Shown piece after piece: positions 34,002-44,591 of a stretch of 64,000 nt of DNA. The translations under genes and the position numbers were made by a program. The notes beneath the pieces are model-generated. The model saw only the letters and a program-made list of their open reading frames with translations, searched no databases and was not told the origin of the DNA. Position 1 is the first letter of the stretch. Every line of letters begins with the position of its first letter. The DNA is from Mycobacterium syngnathidarum (GTDB lineage Bacteria > Actinomycetota > Actinomycetes > Mycobacteriales > Mycobacteriaceae): NCBI RefSeq assembly GCF_001942625.1, contig NZ_MLCL01000073.1:62001-126000 (forward strand). The letters run 5' to 3'.

Positions 34002-36977
34002 GTGGGGACGATCCATGAGGTGATGGAGGTGTTCCGCGAGGCGCCGTCGAACTCCGAGCGGGGCACCAAGTTCGAGAAACTGATGGTGCGATACTTCGAA
34101 CTCGACCCGATGCTGTCGCAGCAGTACGACGCGGTGTGGCGGTGGGTCGACTGGCCCGACCGCCCCAAGGGCAAGATCGATCTCGGGATCGACCTCGTGG
34201 CACGGGAGCGGGACACCGGCGAGTACACCGCGATCCAGTGCAAGTTCTACGAGCCCACTACGACGCTCGCCAAGAGCGACATCGACTCCTTCTTCAACGA
34301 GTCGGGGAAGAAGCCGTTCACCAACCGGATCATCATCTCCACCACCGACCGGTGGGGTCCGAACGCCGAGGCCTCCCTGGAGAATCAGACGACCCCGGTG
34401 CAGCGGATCGGCCTGGCGGAGATCGCCGATTCGCCGATCGACTGGGACGTGAGCCTGGTCGACGGCGACATCCAGGTCGACGTGTCGGAGGCGACCCGCC
34501 ACGAACCACGACCGCACCAAGCCACCGCGATCGACAAGGTGTTCGCCGGCTTCGCAGCCGGCAACGACCGTGGCAAGCTGATCATGGCTTGCGGAACCGG
34601 CAAGACCTTTACTGCGCTGAAGATCGCCGAGCGCACCGTAGCTGAGAACGGTGGCAGCGCGCGGATCCTATTCGCCGTCCCGTCGATCTCCCTGCTCAGC
34701 CAGACGCTGCGTGAGTGGACCGCACAGACTCAGCTGGATCTGCGGGCGTTCGCCGTCTGCTCCGACGTCAAAGTCTCCCGCGCAGCGGAGGACATCAACA
34801 CCTACGACGTCGCGATCCCGGTGACCACGAACGCCGCGAAGCTCGCCTCCGAGATGGAGCACCGCAAGCGAGCCAAGGGGCTGACCGTCGTCTTCACCAC
34901 TTACCAGTCGCTGCCGGTCGTCGCGGACGCGCAGAAGCTCGGAGTGGCCCCTTTCGACCTGGTGATTTGCGACGAGGCGCACCGCACCACGGGCGTCACC
35001 CTGGCTGGCGACGACGAGTCCAACTTCGTTCGAGTCCACGACGCGGACTACCTCCACGCCGACCGCCGCCTATACATGACCGCCACCCCGCGGATCTTCG
35101 ACGAGAACGTCAAGGCGAAGGCGGAGGAACACTCCGCCGTGTTGACGGGGATGGACAACGAGGAGGACTACGGGCCGGAGTTCCACCGCCTCTCGTTCGG
35201 GGAGGCCGTCGAGCGTGGCCTGCTGACCGACTACAAGGTTCTGGTCCTCACCGTGGACGAGGAGATGGTCGCCGCTCCGCTGCAGGGGCAGCTGGCGGGC
35301 GGGGAAGGTGAACTGCGGCTCGACGATGCCACGAAGATCGTCGGGTGCTGGAACGGGCTCGCCAAGCGTGCCGGCAAGACCCCCGACGGTCAGGGCTTCG
35401 TACCGGGTGCGCCCCCGATGCGCCGGGCCGTAGCGTTCGCCAAGGACATCGCGACCTCCAAGCAGGTCGCCGAACTCTTTCCGAAAGTCGTTGACGCGTA
35501 CCGGGAATTGCTCACCGACAGCCAGGACGACGGCGTCGACATCAACACCACGAACCTGGATCTCGCTGTGCAGGTCCGCCACGTCGACGGCACCTTCAAC
35601 GCACTGGAACGCAACCGGGAGCTGCAGTGGCTCAAAGCGCCGCTGCCGGAGGACGAGTGCCGGATCTTGTCCAACGCGCGGTGCCTGTCCGAGGGGGTGG
35701 ACGTTCCCGCCCTGGACGCCGTGATGTTCCTGCACCCGCGCAACAGCGTCGTCGACGTCGTGCAGTCCGTCGGCCGCGTGATGCGCAAGGCCGAAGGCAA
35801 GGACTACGGCTACATCATCCTGCCGGTGGCCGTCCCGGCCGGGATCTCGCCATCGCAGGCCCTCGGCGACAACCGGCGGTTCAAGGTGGTGTGGCAGGTT
35901 CTTAACGCCCTGCGCGCCCACGACGACCGGTTCAACGCGATGGTGAACTCGATCGCGCTGAACACCGCGAACCCCGGCACGGACACCGGTCACGGATCGG
36001 ATCGCCTACTCGGCGGGCACATCGGCCCGACCGTCGACAACCCCGAAACATTCGGCGCCGAAGGACCGACTACCGCCGCGGAAGGCAGCACCGAAACTGC
36101 CGACCCCGCAGCTGGTGTAACCGACGGGGACGGATCCGGCGGCGGTGGTGGTCTGGCTTCGCAGATGGCGCTCTTCTCCCTGTCGGAGTGGCAGGAGGCC
36201 ATCTACACCCGCATCGTCGACAAGGTCGGAACCCGAACGTACTGGGAGGACTGGGCGAAGGACGTCGCCGACATCGCGGCGGCCTTGATCACCCGCATCG
36301 GCGCCCTGCTCGACGGCGCCGACAAGAAGGTGACCGCGGCGTTCGACCGGTTCCTGCGGGGCCTGCGCGACAACCTCAACGACTCCATCACCCGAGACGA
36401 TGCGATCTCGATACTCGCCCAGCACCTGATCACCGCACCTGTCTTCGACGCGTTGTTCGCCGGCCACGAGTTCGCTGCGCACAACCCCGTATCCAAGACG
36501 ATGCAGACGATGGTGGACGAGCTCGGCGGTGCGGGTCTCGAAGCCGAGACGGCGCATCTAGAGGGCTTCTATGACTCGGTGCGGATCCGTGCGTCGGAGG
36601 TCGGTTCTGCGGACGGTAAGCAGCGGGTGATCGCCGAACTGTACGAGAAGTTCTTCAAGATTGGCTTCGCCAAGCAGGCCGAGGCCCTGGGCGTGGTCTA
36701 CACCCCAGTCGAGATCGTGGACTTCATCCTGCGGGCCGCCGACCACGCGTCGCGGGAGGCGTTCGGCCGCGGTCTCACCGACGAGGGCGTGCACGTGCTG
36801 GATCCGGCGTTTATGCGAAATTTTGGCGTCTCACGAGACAACAAAGCCCGGGAATCAAGGTCATGCGAGCGAAATCCTGGAGTTAGTCATTTCAGCTCCT
36901 TGTTGAATCATGGTTTGCCCCAAGGCGTTGTAGTGAAGCCAGCCTCCTTCATGTCCCGCTTGGCTTCCTCCATGTAG
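34002..36977 (+). pseudogene. Type ISP restriction-modification enzyme, N-terminal part (interrupted at motif I)
   Basis: Reading from GTG 34002 (AGGGGG upstream) gives the front of a type ISP enzyme. Order: PD-(D/E)XK nuclease (DLGIDLVARE ... AIQCKFYEP, residues 57-80), SF2 helicase with Walker A ACGTGKTFTALK (about 195) and DEAH (CDEAHRTTG, about 322), helicase motif VI region QSVGRVMRKAEG, a coupler, and the methyltransferase lead-in GVVYTPVEIVDFILRA (about 898). At VHVLDP (36,806) the gene leaves the family sequence; the last 57 codons to the stop at 36,975 are element DNA. The next stretch of the same gene is at 57,552. The enzyme as it stands lacks the methyltransferase core and target-recognition domain. 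Confidence 0.88.
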
Positions 36978-37006
36978 TTGTCAACTTGCTGCTTCGACGT
37001 CTCCAT
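36908..37006 (-). CDS. Very short ORF near the element's left end
   Basis: A 32-codon ORF from ATG 37006 (METSKQQVDNYMEEAKRDMK at the start, ending TTPWGKP). Composition is protein-like, but an in-frame stop lies two codons upstream and no ribosome-binding site is seen. It may be a small protein following the RyR gene or a gene remnant. Confidence 0.25.
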   Translation of the reverse strand: METSKQQVDNYMEEAKRDMKEAGFTTTPWGKP

Positions 37007-37028
37007 GAAGCTCTAGGCATCCCGCCGC

Positions 37029-37325
37029 CTACCCCTCCGCAGCGGGCGCCGTGATAGCCGCACCGATGATCGGCAGGTAGCGCCTCACCTGTTCACGATC
37101 ACTATCCTTCTCGGACTCGGTCAGGTCCTCGTAGGGGGTCTCGATTTGGGTTTGCCACCGCTGCGCTAGTTGTGCGGGGATGATCAAAGACCCGTCCTCG
37201 GCACGTTGGCACTGGTCATGCATGTACTGCTGCCAATGAGCCCAGCGTTCATGCTCGATAGCGGCGAGCTTCTCCATGAGTGCGGGCGTCTCCAGGAGTG
37301 CCTGGACATCTCTTTCGGTGGACAT
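37029..37325 (-). CDS. RyR-domain-like small protein
   Basis: A 98-residue protein from ATG 37325, overlapping the caspase stop as TGATG, so translation is coupled. LAAIEHERWAHWQQYM near residues 17-32 and YEDLTESEKDSDREQVRRYL near 68-88 match the two conserved helices of RyR domains (His/Trp pair, then dL..eEK..DR). RyR domains in bacteria occur in signalling and conflict proteins and have been proposed to sense nucleotide-type ligands. As third gene after TIR and caspase, it could sense, buffer or degrade the TIR signal; this is inference. Confidence 0.65.
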   Translation of the reverse strand: MSTERDVQALLETPALMEKLAAIEHERWAHWQQYMHDQCQRAEDGSLIIPAQLAQRWQTQIETPYEDLTESEKDSDREQVRRYLPIIGAAITAPAAEG

Positions 37326-38311
37326 CAGATAAGGCCGTCGTCGACGAGTTTCCAATAGTGTTGGCCAAGTACAGTCAGCTCGCAGCCGTGTGACCACATC
37401 GCCGCGTGCCACATGTGTGGGGCACCAACGGGCCTCGCGAGGTTGACCTTGACATAGTTTTGCAGTATCGCGAAGACAGCCGTGTGGGCTGGATCGGGCG
37501 CTGGAACCGAAGGCTCTTCGATGCCGGAGCGGTGCGGCTCGTAGCTGGGATCGAGGCTGAATACGGTTGTAGGAGTTGGAAATATGTCAGTCAGCTGCTG
37601 CAGCTCAGCCAGTTCAATTGGCGCAGTAGCCTCCCGCAATGAGATGAAGGTCTTTACGTTGGTCTTGAAAACTGGGCGTTGCGCCCAAGGCCCAAGCGAT
37701 TGGTCGATGTGTGCGTAGACGCTTCCAGGAGTAATTGCTCCTACGAGGTTCGCGGCAGCTCCACTGAGAGCGTCGACGAACAGGCTCGTGAAAACGCCTG
37801 ATCCACCTCCGGGCGTCTCCATCGCGTACTGGTCAGCGGTCGACGCGGTGAGAATGGTGACACCATCGGAAATTTCGGCAACGTTCTGGGCGAGGGCGCT
37901 TGTTCCCGCAATGCCACCGTGACAACTGTCCAGGATGATGACCTTATTCTTTGCTTGCGACGAGTTGGCCAAGGACATTAGTTCTGCCAGCGACAGACCG
38001 TCGTCGCCTGACTGGCAGTCGCTGGCACAAAGAAAGCCTCCGGTGTCTTCGATGTATCCGTGACCGGCGAAGAAGAAGAGTGCTATATCGGCGTCATCGG
38101 CGAAAAGCTTCCGGACCGATTCCTTGAGTTCGAGCCTAGTGACCTCGGCGCCAGGGCCGGTCCCGACCAGCAGCTGCGGGGTGGGGAAATTCAGCGTGCC
38201 GTCGGCATTCCGCTCGAGAACGTTCTTCACAGCGTGGGCATCGTTGACCGCCCCGCTGAGGTCCCCAATATGTGGGTAGTGGTCGATTCCGACGATCAGC
38301 GCCTTCCGCAC
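37325..38311 (-). CDS. Caspase-like (peptidase C14) effector
   Basis: A 328-residue protein from ATG 38311. The caspase fold starts at residue 1 ([12 protein letters not shown]), with catalytic His in [13 protein letters not shown] (about residue 82) and catalytic Cys in [10 protein letters not shown] (about residue 127). After about residue 235 a second domain of roughly 90 residues ([20 protein letters not shown] ... [11 protein letters not shown]) follows, which could bind the activating ligand. It lies 6 nt after the TIR gene and overlaps the RyR gene. By analogy with caspase-type Thoeris, the TIR product would switch on proteolysis and stop infected cells. Confidence 0.88.
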   Translation of the reverse strand: MRKALIVGIDHYPHIGDLSGAVNDAHAVKNVLERNADGTLNFPTPQLLVGTGPGAEVTRLELKESVRKLFADDADIALFFFAGHGYIEDTGGFLCASDCQSGDDGLSLAELMSLANSSQAKNKVIILDSCHGGIAGTSALAQNVAEISDGVTILTASTADQYAMETPGGGSGVFTSLFVDALSGAAANLVGAITPGSVYAHIDQSLGPWAQRPVFKTNVKTFISLREATAPIELAELQQLTDIFPTPTTVFSLDPSYEPHRSGIEEPSVPAPDPAHTAVFAILQNYVKVNLARPVGAPHMWHAAMWSHGCELTVLGQHYWKLVDDGLI

Positions 38312-38317
38312 GTCGAC

Positions 38318-38689
38318 CTACAGGGAGTCGATGAAGTTGCTGATGTTTTCATCGCTCCACGTGTACGTGGACACCCCCGAAATATTGGTGCGGTCGTCTC
38401 TATAAGCCCAGATCCCCCGGATCGGCTTGGCCTCATCTTTGGCGCACTGGATCTCCCATTTCTGTCCCGAGGACGTCAGTGAGTTCTCGCTTACCAGGAC
38501 GATCACTCCGTCCGAGCGACGCATCCGGGTCCGCACTTTGTCTTTCCATCCGGAGTCATACGGTTGCTTAACCGACATGTCGATGAACTCGAAGGGCGCG
38601 CGGGGGTGCAGCGACTGGCCCTTCAGGAAGTCCCTTTGACGCTCGTCCTCGATCGCGAAGGCGATGAAAATGACCTTGGTGTCTGCCAC
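38318..38689 (-). CDS. TIR-like (ThsB-type) signal-generating protein
   Basis: A 123-residue protein from GTG 38689 with GGAG about 6 nt upstream; the frame continues upstream to 38,959 but that part looks non-coding. The fold reads KVIFIAFAIEDERQRDFLKG, FEFIDMSVKQPYDSGWKDKV, GVIVLVSENSL and WEIQCAKDEAKPIRGIWAY, the pattern of MTH538/ThsB TIR-like proteins, with a glutamate in the WEIQCA helix at the expected catalytic place. ThsB-type proteins make cyclic ADP-ribose isomers from NAD+ during infection. It is the first gene of the operon. Confidence 0.82.
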   Translation of the reverse strand: MADTKVIFIAFAIEDERQRDFLKGQSLHPRAPFEFIDMSVKQPYDSGWKDKVRTRMRRSDGVIVLVSENSLTSSGQKWEIQCAKDEAKPIRGIWAYRDDRTNISGVSTYTWSDENISNFIDSL

Positions 38690-38955
38690 GGTGCTCCTCG
38701 TTGAGCGTGTCGTCACCGCGTCCGGTTGACCGGTGACCCTCTCGGCAAAGTTTACCGGGAGGCACCGACAAGAAGGCCGTCGCGGAATCCGACGACAGGA
38801 GCGATTTGCATCCGTGGGCCCGAAGACCCGCGTGACCGTCCACTCGCCACCCCGATCGACAGAGCCATTCGACACGTTCTGATATCTCGCATTGCCAGCA
38901 ATCGACGACGCCCCCAGATCCCAGCATCTTTCCGTCCTTTGGACACACCCGCTGC
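38690..38955 (-). promoter_or_regulatory. Promoter region of the TIR operon
   Basis: A 266-bp gap upstream of the TIR gene and downstream of the type III Res gene. On the reverse strand a -10-like TAAACT lies near 38,752-38,757, about 65 bases before the GTG. No gene is convincing in the gap. Confidence 0.3.
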
Positions 38956-41900
38956 TCACACCGTCACGAGCTGCATCAGCTCGGTGTAGTCAGTGACGAC
39001 GTCGTACTTGACGTTCTCGCTGTTCTTCTCGTTGAGCGATGCGAAGAACTTCCGCGCACATTCGATCTTCGCGTCCTCGACTCCCTTGAGCTGAAGAGAC
39101 GAGAGGGAGCCTTTGGTCTCGGCGACGAAATAGATGTGCTTGACAGTTCCTTCGGTGAACGCGATTGCCCAGTCCGGGTTGTAGTCACCTACAGGGGTCG
39201 GGATGAAGAACCCGCGTGGAAGCTTCGCGTAGACGGCAACCTCCTGACTGGTGTCGAGCTCGGTGACAAAGTCGCGCTCCACTTTCGAGTCCGTGACGAC
39301 GTAGTCGTAGATGTGCTTCGTCAGCTTGTTGCCGGCGTGGGTGAGGTCTTGCTTGGTCTGGTTCTCTGTGAAAATCGCTGTGTCGAACCGGTCTTCGAGC
39401 GCGTCGTAGGTCAGGTGCTCGACGATCGCTGTTGCCTTCTGCTCGTTGATGAGTCGGGCAGCCTCGGTGATGAACTGCTCCGGATTGAGCCGGAACTTGG
39501 CGAACGTCTCCGGTGTGACTCCGCTGAGGATTGCCGCCGCGGTACGACGGGTGAGCTGAGTTTTCTCGGTGATTTCACCGAGTAGGTCGTATTTGACCTG
39601 GGATGAGGCCGACACTGTCGCGGTGTGGGTTGTGGTGCTGGATACGTCGAACCCGGCACCGCTGGTGAGGTCGTCGGCGTCGAGGGCGTCGCGCTGCGTG
39701 CCAGCTTGGACGACGTATTGCATCGCGGCGACCTTTAGATGCTTGTCAAGTGCGTGAATGCACTTGGTGACGAGCTCGGATGAGTCGAACTCGACCTGGT
39801 AGACGGCCTTGTGGTTGATCCGGTGCCATAGGGCCTGGAACTCTTTCTTGGCGAAGTTGGCCTCATTGAGCGGGATCTTCTTGGGCTTGCGGTCGTCGGT
39901 CGGGGCCGGGACGGCGATATTGAGCGAGTCGACCAAGGGCAAGAGAAACTTGAGCATCGGTTTCAGGATCTCTGATGTCGGCTCTGCCAGGGTGCTAGCC
40001 TCTGTCGCTGCCTTGTACTCGTCGGAGAGCGTGTCGTCGTCGTTCAGGTAGTCGTTCTTGACCAGGTACTTGTAGAGGGCCTGCGCAAGGGCTTCCTCGA
40101 CTAGCGACTCGCCGTCTTCAGTCTGAATTGTCTTGCCGGTGAAGAACTTCACGCTTGCCTTGCGTGGCCGCGCAGCCAGCGAGTCGGAGATTTCCCTTTG
40201 TAGCCCTGCGACGAAGTCGGTGTAGGACTCGTCGGTGACGACCGTCAACTCGTTGATGTCGTGCACCGTGACGGGGTTGTCCATGCGTTCGCCATGTTGG
40301 TCGACGGCCAAGCGCAGGCCGCGGCCGATCTCTTGTCGCCGCGACACGGTGTTATCGCTTTTCTTGAGCATGCCCATCACGAAGACGTTGGGGTTGTCCC
40401 AGCCTTCCCGAAGGGCGGAGTGGGAGAAGATGAAGCGAACGGGCTCGGCCAGCGATAACAACCGTTCCTTGTCCTTGAGGATCAGGTCGTAGGCGTCGAC
40501 GTCCTTGGATTGGCCCTTTTCGTCACCTGCCGTGTGCACTGGCCCGTCGACCGCATGCCTGGTCTTCTTGTCGATCGAGAAGTAGCCCTCGTGCACCGCT
40601 CGGACGGCATCGCGTCGCAGGTAAGTCTGGTAAGCCACGGTTGCGGGATCAAGTTCCAGCTCCCCAAGAACCTCACCCACGATCACGGTGTACTCCTCCT
40701 CGAAGACCCGGGCATAGTCGCCGAGCGTGTCCTCGCGGTCGTAATCGCGGTACTTCGCCACCTCATCAATGAAGAACAGTGACAACACCTTAACGCCTTG
40801 GGCGAACAGCTCCCGTTCTTTATCGACGTGAGCCCGAATCACCTCCCGGATCTGAATGCGGCGCTTGGCTTCTTCGGTGACGTCGCGGTCAGAGAGCTGT
40901 CCAGCGATAACCACATCACCGTTGCTGAGTTCGATTACGTCGCGGTTGGCGTCGATGTCGGTGATGAAGAGGCCCTTGTATGCCTCGATACCGTTGGAGA
41001 TGTCGTGGAGGTTGGCGCCCACGTCGAGGCGCTTGACGTGGCGACTGATCGGTCCACCTTTGGTCTGTACCTCGATCTCCAGGCGAGCCCGCGGTTTTGC
41101 GCCCTTGGCAATCTCGATGGCATCGAGGTACAGGTAAGCCGTCGTGCCAGCCAGTCCCTTCACGGTGATGCCTCGCACTGCGATCTTCTTGACCAACTTC
41201 TGGTTGTACGCATCGAGCGCATCGAGTCGGTGAACTTTCGTGTGCTCGACCTTGTGGGTTGCCGAGTAGCGCAACACCATGAGCGCATTGAACCGCGACA
41301 GTGCTTCCAATGACTTTGGTGCACTGATCTTTTGCGGTTCATCGATGATCACAATGGGACGGTTTGCGCTGATGACATCGATGGGACGCCGCGACTGGAA
41401 GTCGTCGAGTTCGTCGTAGATGCGGCGATTATCCTTGCTCGTCGAATTGAACGCCTGAATGTTGATGATCATCACCTGCACCCCGGCATCCGAGCTGAAC
41501 CGCTCCAACTCATGCAGCTGGGATGAGTTGTAGATGAACGACCGAGGTTTACTGCCGTACGTCTGCTGGAAGTGCTCGGCCGTCAAATCGATTGACTTCT
41601 TCACCCCCTCGCGAATCGCGACCGACGGGACGACGATGATGAATTTCGACCAGCCGTACCGCTTGTGCAGTTCCATGATGGTCTTGATGTAGACGTAGGT
41701 CTTACCGGTACCGGTTTCCATCTCGACGTCGAGATTCGGAGCGCCCGGAGCAGCCTTACTATCCAACAGCTTGTCTGACAGCGGCAGGTTTCGCGACCGT
41801 TGAACTCGCTGAACGTTCTCCAGCCGCTGCGTTGGTGCCAACGCGATCTCGGCATTTCGTAGACCCGAGTCTGAGGTCGCTCTCGGGTCGAACAGCATCG

Positions 41901-42036
41901 CTGCCGTGACCGGCTTCGCCTTGCCCGGATCGATCCGGTAGGAGACGCCATCATGCTTCGGCTGCCCGGCGAAGGCCTCGACAACCGCGTCCACGGCATC
42001 GGTCTGGTACTGCTGAATCTTGAACTGAAGCTTCAT
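38956..42036 (-). CDS. Type III restriction enzyme Res subunit
   Basis: A 1,026-residue Res-type protein from ATG 42036. Helicase motifs: VEMETGTGKTYVYIKTI (Walker A, about residues 106-122), IIDEPQKISAP (DExx box, about 233) and the motif V/VI region EIGRGLRLAVDQHGER (about 570). The C-terminal nuclease core is NPDWAIAF...YFVAETKGS (PD...ExK, about 970-995). Together with the Mod gene 5 nt upstream it forms a type III restriction-modification enzyme that cuts after ATP-driven travel between inverted sites. No break in the frame. Confidence 0.92.
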   Translation of the reverse strand: MKLQFKIQQYQTDAVDAVVEAFAGQPKHDGVSYRIDPGKAKPVTAAMLFDPRATSDSGLRNAEIALAPTQRLENVQRVQRSRNLPLSDKLLDSKAAPGAPNLDVEMETGTGKTYVYIKTIMELHKRYGWSKFIIVVPSVAIREGVKKSIDLTAEHFQQTYGSKPRSFIYNSSQLHELERFSSDAGVQVMIINIQAFNSTSKDNRRIYDELDDFQSRRPIDVISANRPIVIIDEPQKISAPKSLEALSRFNALMVLRYSATHKVEHTKVHRLDALDAYNQKLVKKIAVRGITVKGLAGTTAYLYLDAIEIAKGAKPRARLEIEVQTKGGPISRHVKRLDVGANLHDISNGIEAYKGLFITDIDANRDVIELSNGDVVIAGQLSDRDVTEEAKRRIQIREVIRAHVDKERELFAQGVKVLSLFFIDEVAKYRDYDREDTLGDYARVFEEEYTVIVGEVLGELELDPATVAYQTYLRRDAVRAVHEGYFSIDKKTRHAVDGPVHTAGDEKGQSKDVDAYDLILKDKERLLSLAEPVRFIFSHSALREGWDNPNVFVMGMLKKSDNTVSRRQEIGRGLRLAVDQHGERMDNPVTVHDINELTVVTDESYTDFVAGLQREISDSLAARPRKASVKFFTGKTIQTEDGESLVEEALAQALYKYLVKNDYLNDDDTLSDEYKAATEASTLAEPTSEILKPMLKFLLPLVDSLNIAVPAPTDDRKPKKIPLNEANFAKKEFQALWHRINHKAVYQVEFDSSELVTKCIHALDKHLKVAAMQYVVQAGTQRDALDADDLTSGAGFDVSSTTTHTATVSASSQVKYDLLGEITEKTQLTRRTAAAILSGVTPETFAKFRLNPEQFITEAARLINEQKATAIVEHLTYDALEDRFDTAIFTENQTKQDLTHAGNKLTKHIYDYVVTDSKVERDFVTELDTSQEVAVYAKLPRGFFIPTPVGDYNPDWAIAFTEGTVKHIYFVAETKGSLSSLQLKGVEDAKIECARKFFASLNEKNSENVKYDVVTDYTELMQLVTV

Positions 42037-42041
42037 CAGTG

Positions 42042-43922
42042 TCAGATGGCCTTCACATCAGTCGCCGGGGAGATTTCACGGAAGATCTGTTCCGCATTGA
42101 TCCGAGCGTCGTCGGACGCGAAGCCTGAGTCACGAAATACCGCCCGGAGCGGCTCACGCTTCGCGATCACTCGCACAAGCTGCGGACTCAACTCCGAATC
42201 AAAGCAGGCGATGAGAGCGCCGTCCTCAACGACGAAGACGTCGTGGCCTTCAACCTTCTCGACCGTGATCGGCATAGACAATTCGAGGCCCCAGTCAAGC
42301 AGCACCTGGAACAGTAGATCCTCGCCGGATCTATCAGGTTTCACACTGTTCTCGAGTTCTGTTAGTGCATGCTGGCCGGTGTCATCTGGGGTTCGCAGCA
42401 CGTCTGCCATGTTGGTGGCGTCTACCCTCAAGGTTCGGAATCCAACGTCAATGGCGTCGCCAACCAGACCCGCATCCTCGGCCACCTTCCTACCCGCCCG
42501 TCGGATCCGCTCGCGCGACAGTTCGGCGATGGTCGCGTAGCCGGCCAAAGCCGCTTCCGAATTCGAAGGGCACGGCTCTGGAAGTTGAACGGCGATGTAA
42601 CTGCGATTGCCCCCATCTTCGGCGTTTAGCTTCAAAATTGCGTGCGCCGACGAACCCGCCCCCGCAAAAAAGTCTAGAACGATGAAATCCTTGTCCCTGT
42701 TGCCGTTCACCACGAAAGCTGCGAAATACTTGATCAGATCTACAGGCTTGGGAAAGTCAAAGACCTTCGTCTCGAAGAGGTCTTCAAGATCTCGTGTCCC
42801 CGACTGGTTGTAAGGTCCGATGAGCACAGAGACTGGTTTGCCCAGTCGCTCAACGCCATTCTCGTCGCGAAGATACTGCTTGGCACGAACGCTGACCTTT
42901 CCCCTCGTCTCCGAGAAGACAACTTCACCTCTACTGAGAGCCTCTTCAACGCGCTCCCGAGACCAAAGCCACTGCTTGTCAGGCCACACGTCGCGGCCGT
43001 TCCACTCAATGGGATAAACAAGGTTCGGACGCGGGTCTTTGCTCCTGGTTGCAAGAGGCTGCGTAACGTAACCACCCCTCGTCGCGAAGTTATCGTCTTG
43101 CAATCGGTACGCGCTGCGCTGCTCATCGTCCAGCGGTGCAGCAAGACTGGAGATGGGACTACGTGAGTAGACAAGGACGTACTCATGCACGTTGGAAATG
43201 CCCCGCGAAAGTGCACCAGCATTGTATTTGTTCTTCCAGGCGATCTGCTCCAGAAAGTTGTCCGTTCCAAATACCTCGTCGCACAAGAGCTTCAAGCCCG
43301 CGACTTCACCTTCGTCAATTGAGATGAAGATGAGGCCGTCGCTAGTAAGCAGATTCCTGGCGAGTTTCAACCGTGGCAGCATCATCGATAGCCAGTCGGA
43401 GTGGAATCGGCCGTTGGATTCCGTATTCGCCACCAGTCTTGTGCCGTGTCCGTCTGCTTGCCCAGACCTCACGAGGTATTCATGAGATGTCTCTGCGTAG
43501 TCATCGTTGTAGATGAAATCATTTCCTGTGTTGTAGGGCGGGTCGATGTAGATGAGTTTGATCTTCCCGAGGTATGACTCCTGCAGCAGCTTCAGGGCTT
43601 CGAGGTTGTCACCTTCGATGAACAGGTTCTTGGTGGTGTCGAAGTCGACAGATTCCTCGCGGATCGGACGAAGGGTCTTGGCGATTGGCGCGTTGGCGGC
43701 GAAGGCTGCTTCCCGCTTACCGGGCCAGTCGAGCCGGTAGCGCTCTTGCGGGCCCTCCACAACATGGGCTGACAGTTCCTGACGCAGCAGGTCGAAGTCG
43801 ATGGCCTTCTTGGGATTTCCATCGGCGTCGAGCGTCTCGGTAATGACGTTGGGGAACAGTTCCGCGAGCCTGTCAATATTGGCCTCGGTCATGTCGGGCG
43901 ATGTCATGCGAAGTTTCTCCAC
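42042..43922 (-). CDS. Type III Mod DNA adenine methyltransferase
   Basis: A 626-residue methyltransferase from ATG 43922 (MEKLRM; MTSPDMTEANIDRLAELFPN is an internal start). Catalytic motif IV LIYIDPPYNTGNDFIYNDDY lies near residue 125-145 and the AdoMet-binding motif I LDFFAGAGSSAHAILKL near 417-433, the order of beta-class enzymes. The central region between them holds the target-recognition domain. It modifies host DNA and gives specificity to the Res subunit. Confidence 0.92.
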   Translation of the reverse strand: MEKLRMTSPDMTEANIDRLAELFPNVITETLDADGNPKKAIDFDLLRQELSAHVVEGPQERYRLDWPGKREAAFAANAPIAKTLRPIREESVDFDTTKNLFIEGDNLEALKLLQESYLGKIKLIYIDPPYNTGNDFIYNDDYAETSHEYLVRSGQADGHGTRLVANTESNGRFHSDWLSMMLPRLKLARNLLTSDGLIFISIDEGEVAGLKLLCDEVFGTDNFLEQIAWKNKYNAGALSRGISNVHEYVLVYSRSPISSLAAPLDDEQRSAYRLQDDNFATRGGYVTQPLATRSKDPRPNLVYPIEWNGRDVWPDKQWLWSRERVEEALSRGEVVFSETRGKVSVRAKQYLRDENGVERLGKPVSVLIGPYNQSGTRDLEDLFETKVFDFPKPVDLIKYFAAFVVNGNRDKDFIVLDFFAGAGSSAHAILKLNAEDGGNRSYIAVQLPEPCPSNSEAALAGYATIAELSRERIRRAGRKVAEDAGLVGDAIDVGFRTLRVDATNMADVLRTPDDTGQHALTELENSVKPDRSGEDLLFQVLLDWGLELSMPITVEKVEGHDVFVVEDGALIACFDSELSPQLVRVIAKREPLRAVFRDSGFASDDARINAEQIFREISPATDVKAI

Positions 43923-43925
43923 GTG

Positions 43926-44591
43926 CTACCTCTGCTGGTCCAGTTCTGCTTGCTTGGTTTTTAGGGCGCGCCGAAGCTCTACCTTGCGGTTGAGTTGCGA
44001 CTCGGCGCGGAGTTTTCGCTCCAGGGAGGCGACCTCGCGTTCGAGCTTGCGTACGGCCTGGAGTCTGGCAGCAACGTCCGACAATTCCTCTCCTGGCCGT
44101 GCCGATACCGGGGTCAGCGGCGTGAGGAGTGCGGCGTACAGGGACGGCAGGCTGATCGCCGTCGGTAGTGGCTGCCGCTCGGTATCCTGGGGTTGCCAGT
44201 CGGTCGTGTAGTAGGCGCTGAGCTTCGGTGTAGCGGTGCCGACCTGCTTGTGCGATGCAGCCATCCGGATTCGCTGCTCGTCTCCTTCGCCCGTGACGAT
44301 CTCGAAGATGATGGGAGTCTTCACCGCTTTGTCGATGGCCGCGAGCACGGAGTCGCCGACATCGTCGCCCTTTGTATCGATCTGGAAAACTTGGATCTCG
44401 GGGACGTCTGCGTTGCCGGGCAGGTTGATGGTGGATTGGGCGAGTTTGTAGGCCCAGGTGATGCGCTGGACCTCGGAAACGAATTTGTCACGTACCGCAC
44501 CGGGGACGGTGCCCTGTTTGTAGAACTTGGTCTTCGGGACGGTACGACCGAATTTGGCGGCGACGGGCCAGCGGTAGAGCAGGGCCGTCAT
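43926..44591 (-). CDS. DUF4391 protein
   Basis: A 221-residue protein from ATG 44591, overlapping the helicase stop (ATGA). It matches DUF4391: KTKFYKQGTVPGAVRDKFVS, then ITWAYKLAQSTINL and AIDKAVKTPIIFEIV, and ends in a coiled coil (LEREVASLERKLRAESQLNR). The family regularly accompanies SNF2-type helicases and Mod/Res genes; its role is unknown. Spacing of a few bases on both sides supports one transcript. Confidence 0.8.
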   Translation of the reverse strand: MTALLYRWPVAAKFGRTVPKTKFYKQGTVPGAVRDKFVSEVQRITWAYKLAQSTINLPGNADVPEIQVFQIDTKGDDVGDSVLAAIDKAVKTPIIFEIVTGEGDEQRIRMAASHKQVGTATPKLSAYYTTDWQPQDTERQPLPTAISLPSLYAALLTPLTPVSARPGEELSDVAARLQAVRKLEREVASLERKLRAESQLNRKVELRRALKTKQAELDQQR

